DNA of 64,000 bases from Verrucomicrobiota bacterium (GTDB taxonomy: Bacteria > Verrucomicrobiota > Verrucomicrobiia > Chthoniobacterales > SZAS-18). Of this stretch, positions 36,482 to 44,965 are shown piece after piece. The number at the start of each line of letters is the position of its first letter. Within the stretch, counting starts at the first letter, position 1. The DNA is taken from assembly GCA_018240025.1 (NCBI GenBank), contig JAFEGM010000012.1, positions 41,811 through 105,810 of the forward strand. The letters run 5' to 3'. Under the pieces are notes generated by a model, which saw only the letters and a program-made list of their open reading frames with translations, was not told the DNA's origin and ran no database searches. The position numbers and the translations under genes were made by a program.

Positions 36482-36624
36482 CTCGAATTTCCTCGAATGG
36501 CGTTCGAGGAAATTCGAGCCGGATTCGAGCGAATTCGAGCCCCACCGTACGGCGCCTCGAATTTTCTCGAATTCCCTCGAACGACTCTCGAATTTCCTCG
36601 AATCCGACTCGAATATCCTCGAAT
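36482..36624. repeat. Helically phased TCGAA array, candidate oriT/control region
   Basis: Seven-base boxes CTCGAAT (and CTCGAAC) start at 36482, 36492, 36556, 36566, 36576, 36587, 36597, 36608 and 36618. Their reverse form TTCGAG starts at 36503, 36513, 36524 and 36534. Steps are 10 or 11 bases, the pitch of B-DNA, so all boxes face one side of the helix; the only break is 36541-36555. The array lies between the relaxase and the divergent helix-turn-helix gene. This layout fits binding sites of an accessory transfer or regulatory protein, or an origin of transfer. Confidence 0.88.
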
Positions 36625-36653
36625 GCGAAGGGCGTTGACGGCGCGCGCTGTCT

Positions 36654-36959
36654 ATGACCCCCGACGAACGAATCCGGGCTTTTCTCGCGCGGAAAGAGGT
36701 GAAGCCAGGCACTAGCCGGCTTGAGCCTTACACCGAAGCCATTCGCGTCCTGCGTAAGCGGCACTGGACCTACCAGCAGATCGCCGATGCACTGTTGGAG
36801 GAATTCAACGTGTCGGTGGCTCCCAGCACCATCCACGCATTCCTCAAGGTGCGGAGGCAGCGAGCACGCACGAGCCAAGGCGACGAGGCTCCCCTGCCCA
36901 CGCCGAGCGCTGACTTGGCCAAGGCGCCACCGCGCCGTCGATTCCACCTCGACGAATGA
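36654..36959 (+). CDS. Small helix-turn-helix protein, probable transfer regulator
   Basis: A 101-residue basic protein. The central helix-turn-helix is HWTYQQIADALLEEFNVSVAPSTIHAFLK. The C-terminal 25 residues are Pro/Arg-rich. It starts 30 bases after the phased array and is divergent from the relaxase, so it is the first candidate to bind the array. It resembles, in size and place, TrwA/TraK-type oriT-binding accessory proteins, although no sequence match is claimed. It ends 8 bases from the coupling-protein gene, which is convergent. Confidence 0.75.
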   Translation: MTPDERIRAFLARKEVKPGTSRLEPYTEAIRVLRKRHWTYQQIADALLEEFNVSVAPSTIHAFLKVRRQRARTSQGDEAPLPTPSADLAKAPPRRRFHLDE

Positions 36960-36967
36960 CTATCCTC

Positions 36968-38344
36968 TCAGAGAACCTTCACCGTGCCTGCTTCGCCGGG
37001 CGAGTGTTCGTGCCAGCGGGCGTTCCAGAATTCGCCGTCTCTCAAGCAGATTGATTCTCCCACTCTCAGCTGGGCGAAGCGGATGGGAGGGACACGATAG
37101 TCCCAAACCTCGTGCGTCGACGTGCTGCCCGACGTCCTGCCGCCACCATATCCAGTCGTCTTGGTCCGCACAGGCGCTCGTGCCTTCCCGACCTGCTCCG
37201 CGGCCCACTGGCGCGTTTCAGCGTGTCCTTGGGGTCCGAAGATTTTCGTTCCAAGCAAGCCGCACAGCGCTTCCCGGGCCGTCTTCCCAATCTTGTCGTC
37301 CAGAACCGCCAGGTTCTGGGTGAGCAAGACGGTCGCGACCTTGTATTCGCGCAACAGCGCGAGTTTGCGCATCAGCTCGCGACTGACCGTCTCCTGGCAT
37401 TCGTCGGAGGCGAGGAACGCGGGGTTCTTTCGAGCGCCAGCCCGCGTGGCGGCTCGGCAAAAGCTGAATTGCATGATCGCGTTCGCGATCCGCCCGTCGA
37501 TCGACGAAAGGGCCGGCATCGCTACGACGCAGATCCTTCCGCCCTCGAGAAGGTCATCCATCGAAAACGTCGACCTGCCGCCAAAGAGGTCGGCCAATGG
37601 CGGGCGCCGGAGATTGTCGAGCACGCTGCCAACGGTCGCCGCCAGAGAGCCTTGGAGTCGGTCGCCGTGGGCTGGGAATGCCTGCTCGAAGTATTCGCAT
37701 GCCAGGCGGGCCTGCTCGCTGCTGTCTCTCGCCCTGGCCCTCACGATCGCAGCCCACATCGCGCTGGAGCGCCGCCACATCGGGTCGCAGACCTGAGCGG
37801 CCGTGTTCGCCCGGCCGTCGAACAACTCCGCAATGGTTCGGATGTCGAACCGACCATGCACCTCCCAGCAGAGGGCGAAGAGATTCCGCAGGATGATCGA
37901 GAGCTGCTGACGCCAGAACGCATCGTTTTCACCACCTTCCTGGACTCGATTCGAGACCGCTTCTGCCAATTCCATCACGAGGGCAGTCGCTTCGCTGATC
38001 CGCCTTTCTCCCTCCAACGGATTGAATCGGTCCGGATGGCCGGGCCCTAGGAAAATGCAGTCTGCTTCGCGTGCTTCCAACTGCGCTACAGCTCGGAACT
38101 CCGCGATCTGCGAGGCCTTCACGACGAGGACGAGCCCGCCGAATCGGTCACGCAACATGCCGCGATAGAGAGTTCGCGCGAGGGTGGTCTTCCCTTTCCC
38201 AACGCTGGCCAGCACCAAGACGGACTCGAAGTAGGCCCGCTGCGTCAGCGTGCGACCATTGCCGAAACGCAGTAGCGGCTCATCACGCTCATCGCGCTTG
38301 GGGCCGACCAATGCACTTTCAAGGAACGAATAGAAACCGTTCAC
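36968..38344 (-). CDS. Type IV coupling protein (VirD4/TraD-like ATPase)
   Basis: A 458-residue ATPase. Walker A LASVGKGKTTL lies near residue 45 and the Walker B-like FLASDEC near 300, with the downstream arginine-finger-like region LLTQNLAVL and TKIFGPQGHAETRQWAAEQVG. It lacks N-terminal membrane helices, and the neighbouring one-helix protein at 38341-38997 may supply the anchor. It links the relaxase-DNA complex to a secretion channel. GTG at 38344 overlaps the upstream stop (GTGA), so the two are coupled. The frame beyond it continues to 38401, but this overlap is a better start. Confidence 0.88.
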   Translation of the reverse strand: MNGFYSFLESALVGPKRDERDEPLLRFGNGRTLTQRAYFESVLVLASVGKGKTTLARTLYRGMLRDRFGGLVLVVKASQIAEFRAVAQLEAREADCIFLGPGHPDRFNPLEGERRISEATALVMELAEAVSNRVQEGGENDAFWRQQLSIILRNLFALCWEVHGRFDIRTIAELFDGRANTAAQVCDPMWRRSSAMWAAIVRARARDSSEQARLACEYFEQAFPAHGDRLQGSLAATVGSVLDNLRRPPLADLFGGRSTFSMDDLLEGGRICVVAMPALSSIDGRIANAIMQFSFCRAATRAGARKNPAFLASDECQETVSRELMRKLALLREYKVATVLLTQNLAVLDDKIGKTAREALCGLLGTKIFGPQGHAETRQWAAEQVGKARAPVRTKTTGYGGGRTSGSTSTHEVWDYRVPPIRFAQLRVGESICLRDGEFWNARWHEHSPGEAGTVKVL

Positions 38345-38997
38345 GGCTCGGGAAATTGAAGTTCCACCCCCACCACCGCACCGCCTGCATTTCGCTTCCA
38401 AACAGCGCCCGTTGTTGTCGGACCTTCGACACGCAGCACGAAGGCTTTTCCTTCCACAGCGATCGCGGTTCCGACGCCACGAGATTCCAACGCTCTCCAG
38501 TAGCGGCGGTAGGATTTCGCATTCTCGAAGTCCTGATAGAAGGCCCCAGCGACGATCCCGCAGCCAGCCAGAAAGGACGCGAGCATGAACCCCAAAAAGC
38601 TCGTGACTCGAGCGTGGCGGAATCTCTCGACCGCGGCGGCTACGCGCCCAATCTCAACGCCTTGGGCGCGGAAGAGGCTGGTCAGTTGCTCGGGCGTGAT
38701 TCGCTCACCGTCCTCGACGCAATCGGGGGGTAGAAGGGCCCCATCAGCCATCGTCTTCGACCTGGCAGTTTCCTGGAGCCGAGAGTCCAACGCCGCGAGG
38801 CCACGCTCCATGACGAGGCCCAGTTCCGTCGGCAGCTGCCTTCCGTAAGCCGCGGTCGCCTCGAAGACGATGAGTAGCCGCGACAAGAGATGACCATCGC
38901 CGCCTTCGCCGAGAATTTCGCGAAATGCTTCCCTCGCTGCCTCGCGCTTCGGCGAAGGCAGCGCAGCGATGCACTCTTCGACGTAGTTCGTGTCCAT
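38341..38997 (-). CDS. Single-pass membrane protein, transfer-associated
   Basis: A 218-residue protein (MDTNYVEECIAALPSPKREA...). A helical N-terminal part of 120 residues is followed by one membrane segment (SFLGFMLASFLAGCGIVAGAF) near residue 135 and a C-terminal part (VGTAIAVEGKAFVLRVEGPT). It lies between the ParA-like ATPase (4 bases upstream) and the coupling protein (4-base overlap). This position suggests a membrane partner of the coupling protein. No family is recognised. Confidence 0.7.
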   Translation of the reverse strand: MDTNYVEECIAALPSPKREAAREAFREILGEGGDGHLLSRLLIVFEATAAYGRQLPTELGLVMERGLAALDSRLQETARSKTMADGALLPPDCVEDGERITPEQLTSLFRAQGVEIGRVAAAVERFRHARVTSFLGFMLASFLAGCGIVAGAFYQDFENAKSYRRYWRALESRGVGTAIAVEGKAFVLRVEGPTTTGAVWKRNAGGAVVGVELQFPEP

Positions 38998-39000
38998 CGC

Positions 39001-39822
39001 TCAGAGATTCTGCGCGTTGATGCGGCCTCCCCGTTTCGCCCGCTGAATGACTTTTACGGGAACGCTGCTCAGCGACTCGATGCGAGCCAGGAGATGCTCC
39101 GGCAGCAAGTGGCCAGCTACCGCGTCGAATCGGCGAAAGAGCGTTCGAATCCAGTCCTGCAGCGCGAACTTGATCAGCGGATCGATGGCCAAATCGGCAT
39201 TCGTGCAGGCCTCGACAAGAGTGATTCCCCGCTGGAGATCGGCCTCACGGAGCGCGATGTGATTTCGCGCGACCGACAGCAGCACGCTGAGTTCAACTTC
39301 GACGGCTCCAAGCCGGATCAGTTCGTTCTCGAGGTCTGAGCCGTCATACATGCGAGTCCGCGGGGCGCGAGCCCGGTTCTTGACCACGACGTAATCCACC
39401 GAATCCCCCAGGGCCGCGACCGATGCGTCCAAATCGGTCATGACTTCGAGGTCGTCGATGGGGAAGAGCAGAACAGTGATCCGGCCTCCGACGCTGGCGA
39501 AGTGCGCTGTGAATTTCGTCGCATCGAGCGTGCGAAGAAACTCACCCGCGAGGTGGGCACGCGGATCGATGATCGTCAGCTCCTTCTCGGCACTGAGGCG
39601 CAGAACCCGCATGATGTCGCCAACCGGCTCGTCGCCGATCACACAGGCTTCGACCTCGTCCGGGAACAGCCGAATGAACGAACGATGGTCGGCGTCTGCG
39701 TCGATACCGCACCAGTCGATCGAGTGGTGGTGGAACCATTGGCCCAAGGCAGAGGCCACGGTGCTCTTGCCGATGTTTCCGCGAGTCGCGAGGGGAATAA
39801 GGAGTCGTTTTGCTGGTTTCAT
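39001..39822 (-). CDS. ParA/MinD-like ATPase
   Basis: A 273-residue ATPase of the ParA/MinD fold. The deviant Walker A is ATRGNIGKSTVASALGQW (residues about 12-29), and the Walker A' Asp lies in GIDADADH. TIIDPRAHLAG is Walker B-like. Such proteins sort plasmids or position transfer machinery (TraL in related elements). No ParB gene is adjacent. It is the first gene of the operon with the membrane protein and the coupling protein. The ATG at 39822 is used. Confidence 0.82.
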   Translation of the reverse strand: MKPAKRLLIPLATRGNIGKSTVASALGQWFHHHSIDWCGIDADADHRSFIRLFPDEVEACVIGDEPVGDIMRVLRLSAEKELTIIDPRAHLAGEFLRTLDATKFTAHFASVGGRITVLLFPIDDLEVMTDLDASVAALGDSVDYVVVKNRARAPRTRMYDGSDLENELIRLGAVEVELSVLLSVARNHIALREADLQRGITLVEACTNADLAIDPLIKFALQDWIRTLFRRFDAVAGHLLPEHLLARIESLSSVPVKVIQRAKRGGRINAQNL

Positions 39823-39973
39823 GTGTTCGATGGACGCGACGGGTGAATTCCATCGCCCCACCCACCGCATGGGTGTCAACCCTGCGGCAGCAGGTGTTCC
39901 GTCAGCCGGGCAGGCCTCCACGTCGCGCCGGCACGACACCGAAACGACACCTGCGAACTGCTCGAAGCTCGAA

Positions 39974-40023
39974 GTCTATCGCCCGAGCAAGCTCCAACCA
40001 TATTTAGCTCCGATAGCTATCGG
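39974..40023. promoter_or_regulatory. CTATCGG palindrome upstream of the ParA-like gene
   Basis: A perfect 14-bp palindrome CCGATAGCTATCGG lies at 40010-40023 and a half-site GTCTATCG at 39974-39981, about 150-200 bases before the ParA-like start. The half-sites CTATCG/CGATAG are the ones found before the relaxase, suggesting one regulator for both promoters. Confidence 0.55.
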
Positions 40024-40033
40024 TGAGGCGTCT

Positions 40034-40480
40034 TCAATCGCTTGGGCCAACTACCAAGAGGACGGACCCATCCGTACGGCTCACATAAACCTGAGCATAA
40101 AACTCGCCGTGAAGAACCAAGTCTTGAGGAGGAACGAGCCAAGTGACGACAATCTTGTCCCCTTCAATCTTAGCGCTGGGGACAATTTGGGGAGGAATGG
40201 CGGCGGCTTCGCGAGCGTGAGGCTCAGCAATGGCGATCGCGCGCACGAGCTCCGGATCTTTTTCAGGGGGCACGGAAGGCTGAATGGTGGGCTGACTCGT
40301 CGGACTGCTCGCCGGAGCGAGCGTGGGTAACAGTGTTGCCTGAGGGGCTTTCGAAGGCGGATTCGAAGGTAATAGGACTTTTGCTGGCGGCGGGGTCCCA
40401 TTTGGTTGATTGAGAACTAGCCAAGCGGCCAGTCCAATCGCGACCGTTGCAACGCCTCCGATTAGGTACTTCGAGTTCAT
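40034..40480 (-). CDS. Membrane-anchored proline-rich protein
   Basis: A 148-residue protein. One N-terminal membrane segment (YLIGGVATVAIGLAAWLVL) is followed by a Pro/Ser/Thr-rich linker (residues 25-75) and a compact C-terminal beta domain (KIEGDKIVVTWLVPPQDLVLHGEFYAQVYV). It is probably anchored in the inner membrane with its domain outside the cytoplasm. Its ATG overlaps the stop of the large secreted protein gene (ATGA). Function unknown. Confidence 0.75.
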   Translation of the reverse strand: MNSKYLIGGVATVAIGLAAWLVLNQPNGTPPPAKVLLPSNPPSKAPQATLLPTLAPASSPTSQPTIQPSVPPEKDPELVRAIAIAEPHAREAAAIPPQIVPSAKIEGDKIVVTWLVPPQDLVLHGEFYAQVYVSRTDGSVLLVVGPSD

Positions 40481-43020
40481 GGTGGTGTTGCGCGACGGTT
40501 GGGTACAACGATCGAATAAACCATGGCTGGGCTATTCAAAGGATGCCCAGGTGGCACATAGAATAGAAGGTTTACCGAGTTCTGAACTCCGACATAGTCG
40601 TAGACGAAGCCTGGCACCACGACTGTCGCGAACACCGAAAACGTTCTGTCTGGTCCGCTGGGCCCCACTTGTCGAGTCACGGTGCGGTATAGCGACGCAG
40701 TGTGAGTGTGAAAACTCGCAATGACGTAGGTAGGTGTGTCGAGCGGGGTTGGCGTAGCGATGCTATCTGCAGGCCGCCTGCCCAATGGAACGGTGCCACC
40801 TACGTTGTTCGCCACCACCGGTCCCACTACATGCCCTGCGATCCCATAGAGTTCCGTCGCGGTATCGAGGGTAACGAAATAACCTTCCTCGCGCCGGGTA
40901 GTCGGCGTTACGGCGGCAAGCGTATCTTGCCACGCTTGATCCATCCGAGCTCGAACGGTTGGGGCGTTTAGAATCTGCGTGGCATCAGGGAATTGGTATT
41001 CGACGTCAATTTCATCAGACTTGATGTTTAGTCCCCCAACCGTTGCCGTTGCTCGAACTTTGAATTTTCCGGCAACTCTGACCCTGTGCGTGAGAGTATT
41101 TGATGTACCGCTTGCCAGTGTATAGTACGTCAAGGACGTAGCCTTCCTGATTTCGAACTTGTAGTTAGTGACTGTACCGCTCCCAGCCAAGTTCGCTGTG
41201 AAAGTGTTGTCCTGCAATAAGGTAGCGACGGGGAGGCTAGCCACGAGGTTTGCGCGCGGAACGACCTGGATCAAGACCTTGTCGTGAAAGTACTGCCTTC
41301 CATTGAATGTGAAGAAGGATTCGATTGTGCGCGTACCACCCGTTACAGAAATCCCTTCGGCATAGAACTTCAGAACTGTGCGCGTCGTTCCGAGTGGCGT
41401 GGTCACTCCGAGGCCCAACTGGGCAGCCGTATATACTGTTCCGAAAATGATCGGCGTTATTTTCGCGTCACTCGGCCGATCCATTTGCCAAAGACGCAAC
41501 TCGCCTGCCGTTGCGGTCGAATCAATCCTAATGCCGATGTTTCCCCACTCCAAGGACGCAGGAGAAACCTCCAGAATTATCGGCACCAGATCCCTTTCCC
41601 CGGCTACCTGTGTATCTTGAAAGTCCGGAACCTTGTTCCCATTGTCATCGCCATCATTCACAGGGATCAACTTCGCTTGAGTTTCCTCAGCGTCTTCTTC
41701 AGCAAGACTACGATCAGGCAATCCCGTTGCAGTCTTCGCGTTCAACGAATCAATATCCAAATCAAAGATCACCGACCAGAGCCTGCCGGTCCCGCGGTTA
41801 CGGGCTTCGAGCTGCTGCTCCGCAGCGGTCGAAATACTGGAGGCGCCGGTAGATTGGTAGGTGCTCTCTGCGAACATGAAACCATCGTCGTTGGTAAAAA
41901 AGTAGCCCTTCCCCACCTGGTAGACGATGAAGTTGGCGCGGTCATTATTAGGATTTCCGATGGAACCTGAAACTCTTCCGACAATCGTCGGCCAGAAAGG
42001 TGAGACGCCAGCGAAGGTCAGCGTGAACGGATACTCGACTCCGCGACCAATGGACTGATCCGGAAACGTCGTTCCAGTGCCACCAAAGTAGGGTGAAAGG
42101 GGATTGCCAACCGCCGGGAACACGGTTTGCGTAATCATGGCAGCCGAGCCGATTGAAAGCAGTGTGGCTGGAACCGGCGGTGGATCCGGCGTGGTATAGT
42201 CTGGCCAAGTGCCGCGCATTTGCAGACGAACCTTTGCGGATCTCTGCTGAGGGCTCGCGGGAACACCGTCAGTCGGGTTTGTCGGATTTCGGCCGGGCGC
42301 AGATTCCTCTAGGTCATTGACTCCGTCTCCGTCCGAGTCAGCAACCAGCGGATTCGTGTAGACGACCATTCCGTTGGAAAGCAAAAATCCCTGTGACTCC
42401 TGCAGATCCGTTAGCCCATCTCCGTCCGTGTCTGCAACGAAGCGATTAGTGCCGAGCAGCAGCTCTTCGAAGTCGTCCAATCCGTCGGAATCGGAATCGA
42501 AGCTAGGAAGCACTTGAATCCGATAGAACATCTGCGTAGTCCCAGCAGGAATCGCGTCGTAAATCGTAATGATTCCCCCTGTGCCAGTGATCGTCGAATC
42601 TGGGTCACCGACCGTTTCCTCCGAGCCGTCAAAAGACTGCCACGATATCAAATCTGAACTTCGCTGCGGCTGGTATCGTTTGTGTAAGACGCTTTGCCAG
42701 CTGATTGCGATTTGGCCAGATCCGATCTGGAGAGCGAGGGCTTCAAAACGAGATGCGGGATCACGAGGATCGAGTCCGGCAATCGATTTTTGAATATTGG
42801 TCATTCCCGTTCCATTGAAATCGAGATTGGCCTGCGCCGAAGTTACGCCATAGGCGCGTTGCCAAACGTCGCTCATTCCATCGCCGTCGGCATCTACTGC
42901 TCGGAGTATGTGAGCCAAGAGGAGACTCAGTAGGGCGGCTAGAAGGGCAAATCGTCGCACGCGGGGACTGAACCATGCTTTCGAAAGCGGGAAAGGAGAT
43001 TTCCTGCAAATGATTGCCAT
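40477..43020 (-). CDS. Large secreted TSP3-repeat protein with JAMM-like C-terminal domain
   Basis: About 847 residues. A hydrophobic signal segment (RRFALLAALLSLLLAHILRA) is followed by a thrombospondin type 3-type Asp/Gly calcium motif (DADGDGMSDVW), three more such repeats at about residues 185-265 (DSDSDGLDDFEE, DTDGDGLTDLQE, DSDGDGVNDLEE), and a beta-rich middle. The last 170 residues hold EEGYFVTLD and SFHTHTASL with later GPSGPDRT, matching the E..HTH..S-x-x-D layout of JAMM/DUF4329-like metalloproteins. Exported, probably surface-bound; it may be an effector or processing enzyme. The ATG at 43020 is used, one at 43062 is also possible. Confidence 0.75.
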   Translation of the reverse strand: MAIICRKSPFPLSKAWFSPRVRRFALLAALLSLLLAHILRAVDADGDGMSDVWQRAYGVTSAQANLDFNGTGMTNIQKSIAGLDPRDPASRFEALALQIGSGQIAISWQSVLHKRYQPQRSSDLISWQSFDGSEETVGDPDSTITGTGGIITIYDAIPAGTTQMFYRIQVLPSFDSDSDGLDDFEELLLGTNRFVADTDGDGLTDLQESQGFLLSNGMVVYTNPLVADSDGDGVNDLEESAPGRNPTNPTDGVPASPQQRSAKVRLQMRGTWPDYTTPDPPPVPATLLSIGSAAMITQTVFPAVGNPLSPYFGGTGTTFPDQSIGRGVEYPFTLTFAGVSPFWPTIVGRVSGSIGNPNNDRANFIVYQVGKGYFFTNDDGFMFAESTYQSTGASSISTAAEQQLEARNRGTGRLWSVIFDLDIDSLNAKTATGLPDRSLAEEDAEETQAKLIPVNDGDDNGNKVPDFQDTQVAGERDLVPIILEVSPASLEWGNIGIRIDSTATAGELRLWQMDRPSDAKITPIIFGTVYTAAQLGLGVTTPLGTTRTVLKFYAEGISVTGGTRTIESFFTFNGRQYFHDKVLIQVVPRANLVASLPVATLLQDNTFTANLAGSGTVTNYKFEIRKATSLTYYTLASGTSNTLTHRVRVAGKFKVRATATVGGLNIKSDEIDVEYQFPDATQILNAPTVRARMDQAWQDTLAAVTPTTRREEGYFVTLDTATELYGIAGHVVGPVVANNVGGTVPLGRRPADSIATPTPLDTPTYVIASFHTHTASLYRTVTRQVGPSGPDRTFSVFATVVVPGFVYDYVGVQNSVNLLFYVPPGHPLNSPAMVYSIVVPNRRATPP

Positions 43021-43074
43021 GGCGCTGCTCGCATGCCGTATTAGGACACCCTCTCCACGCACTCGAAGATTGTT

Positions 43075-43488
43075 TCAGCCGCAAGATCCGCTGTGGTTTG
43101 TGAGACCAAACGAAGCTTGCCCAAGAATCACCGCCACGACGGGCAGCGTGAAGATAATGACCGAGGGCTGACTACTCCACACGCCTATGCCTGTGATAGC
43201 TAATGGAACAACTGCCGGAACTAATCGCCAAAGTCGCGGAACCTTCGCGATTGTGGCGAGGGAGGCACCGATCAGAGAGGCGGCGATGCTCCAGAAAATG
43301 AGTACCGATGCTAACAGCAAGAATGGGCGCGGTGGATCCCCATCACGCATCGCATCGTAGGCCTCTTGTATGCCGGCCGAAAACCCCAGCCAAGTGAAGA
43401 GTAGAGCACCGCCGAAGCCGATAAAAGCCAGCAAATAGACCAAACCTTGCCGTTCTGGCAATCGATGGGGAGGCAACTCTCTTGGCAT
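43075..43488 (-). CDS. Small integral membrane protein
   Basis: A 137-residue protein with four predicted membrane helices (GLVYLLAFIGFGGALLFTWL, PFLLLASVLIFWSIAASLIG, LVPAVVPLAITGIGVWSS, SVIIFTLPVVAVILGQASFG). No family is recognised. It lies between the beta-helix gene and the TSP3 gene, all leftward with short gaps, so it is part of the same cargo operon. The ATG at 43488 is used. Confidence 0.65.
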   Translation of the reverse strand: MPRELPPHRLPERQGLVYLLAFIGFGGALLFTWLGFSAGIQEAYDAMRDGDPPRPFLLLASVLIFWSIAASLIGASLATIAKVPRLWRLVPAVVPLAITGIGVWSSQPSVIIFTLPVVAVILGQASFGLTNHSGSCG

Positions 43489-43502
43489 TGTGAGCGTCGG
43501 CT

Positions 43503-44717
43503 TCAACGCACGGGATACGGCTTCCAAAAATCCGGCGGCGTCACAGACGAGAAATGCTCTACGGTTGCGCGGGCAACAATCGGCAATTCACCCACTTGCG
43601 TCAAAATGATGGGACGCCCGAGGACATCGACGCATCGACCCGCGCTGAGCTCGGCATGCAACCGCTGACTCTTTGAGAAGTATCTCGCCAGTTCTGCCGG
43701 CTGCGGAGCCGGCTTCTCGGCCGCCTTGTTGTTCTCGATCGCATACTGCTCGAGTGCCGAACTCAGCAATCGCAGGTCGTTCTTCGCGTCCTTGGCCAAT
43801 TGGCGGAATTCCTCGAGCGTGAGCCCTCCGGGATATTCCGCGTCGCTGCGTCCACCTCGCGGACGGGGAGCGGGAGCAACGGGAGACACCGCACCGACCT
43901 GACCACCTGAGGTCACCGGGACATCCGGCGCGCCGCTTGCGTGAACGACTCGGGCGCGGATGCCGAAGTCACTCTCTCCCCCTTTTACACCGCTTGCACC
44001 TTCAACCCGCGAGCCGGTAACCACTTCAGCAAAGATCCCGCCGGCCCAGCCGCTCGCGCTCTGCACTCCGGTCACATCGCAGGCGGAGACGGTCGATGCA
44101 CGGATCGCGATAACATCGCCGCTCGAGCGAATGCCGCTGGCCACACAAGATTCCACGAGGGTGGCACGAAGGGTGTCGTGGCCCGGGAGGACTGTCAAAT
44201 CGCGCACTTCGCAGCGCGAAATCCGTGTTGAGCCAAACTCGTCGAGGACGATGCCTCCACGGCAATCGAGAACCTTTATCTCGGCAACGCTGGTTCCTTT
44301 GCCGTTCAGGAGTACGGCAGCTCCAAGCCAGTCGACGATACTCCCGCGCTGCACGCGCGCACCGCGACGAGGCGTGTCGGAGACAATTGCATTTCCACCG
44401 ACATTTGCTCCGCGCAACGCGAAGCCATTCAAATCCAAGGAGACATCATCCGCCGCGATGAGGATCCCGTGCTGCCCTGCCTGGACGGTCAAATTTTCGG
44501 CGAGGTAATAGGAACCGGGCCGGCGAACGATAAAGGCGTGCTGCGCGTCGCCTGGACAATTGAGCGCGCTGACCGCAACGCGGGGTTCCTGCGGCTCGGC
44601 GCCGGGTGCCGAGGCAACCAAGTGAGTCGCCACTGCGAGCACGCAAAGACGGCGAAAGAGTAAGCGTGGGAAAACCTTCGAGACGAATGACCAACCGGGA
44701 TCGCAAGCAATGCCCAT
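43503..44717 (-). CDS. Secreted beta-helix-type protein
   Basis: A 404-residue protein with an N-terminal hydrophobic segment (RLCVLAVATHLVASAPGAEP). Residues 60-240 form a right-handed parallel beta-helix of the kind seen in pectate-lyase-like proteins: repeated short strands such as VSLDLNGFALRGANVGGNAI, VQRGSIVDWLGAAVLL, ISRCEVRDLTVLPG and TLVESCVASGIRS. The C-terminal 150 residues contain a coiled helix (EEFRQLAKDAKNDLRLLSSALEQYAIEN) and a short domain. Presumably periplasmic or extracellular. No catalytic site is evident. Confidence 0.72.
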   Translation of the reverse strand: MGIACDPGWSFVSKVFPRLLFRRLCVLAVATHLVASAPGAEPQEPRVAVSALNCPGDAQHAFIVRRPGSYYLAENLTVQAGQHGILIAADDVSLDLNGFALRGANVGGNAIVSDTPRRGARVQRGSIVDWLGAAVLLNGKGTSVAEIKVLDCRGGIVLDEFGSTRISRCEVRDLTVLPGHDTLRATLVESCVASGIRSSGDVIAIRASTVSACDVTGVQSASGWAGGIFAEVVTGSRVEGASGVKGGESDFGIRARVVHASGAPDVPVTSGGQVGAVSPVAPAPRPRGGRSDAEYPGGLTLEEFRQLAKDAKNDLRLLSSALEQYAIENNKAAEKPAPQPAELARYFSKSQRLHAELSAGRCVDVLGRPIILTQVGELPIVARATVEHFSSVTPPDFWKPYPVR

Positions 44718-44965
44718 AGATTGCGCAATTGTAGCGGACAGGGATCAATGTTCACGAAAAATGAGATGTTTCGAAGCACCTCGGGATTCGCGGGAGGAGC
44801 AGAGACTTGGGCCGGGTTGCGGCGGCGCTGCGCAACGATCCGTGTCGAAAATTGAAGCTCCTTGCACGGGCAGGAGCAGCAACTGGCTCGTCTGAAGAGC
44901 ATCAGTAAGGCACCGGAAGGTGCTTGGGGAGCTGCAAAGGGCAGGCCCCCAGAAGTCGGAGAGCC

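Noticed and set aside
36482..36624. Phased array as a possible CRISPR
   Set aside because: Boxes are 7 bases with 10-11-base steps and no spacer; no cas gene is in the window.
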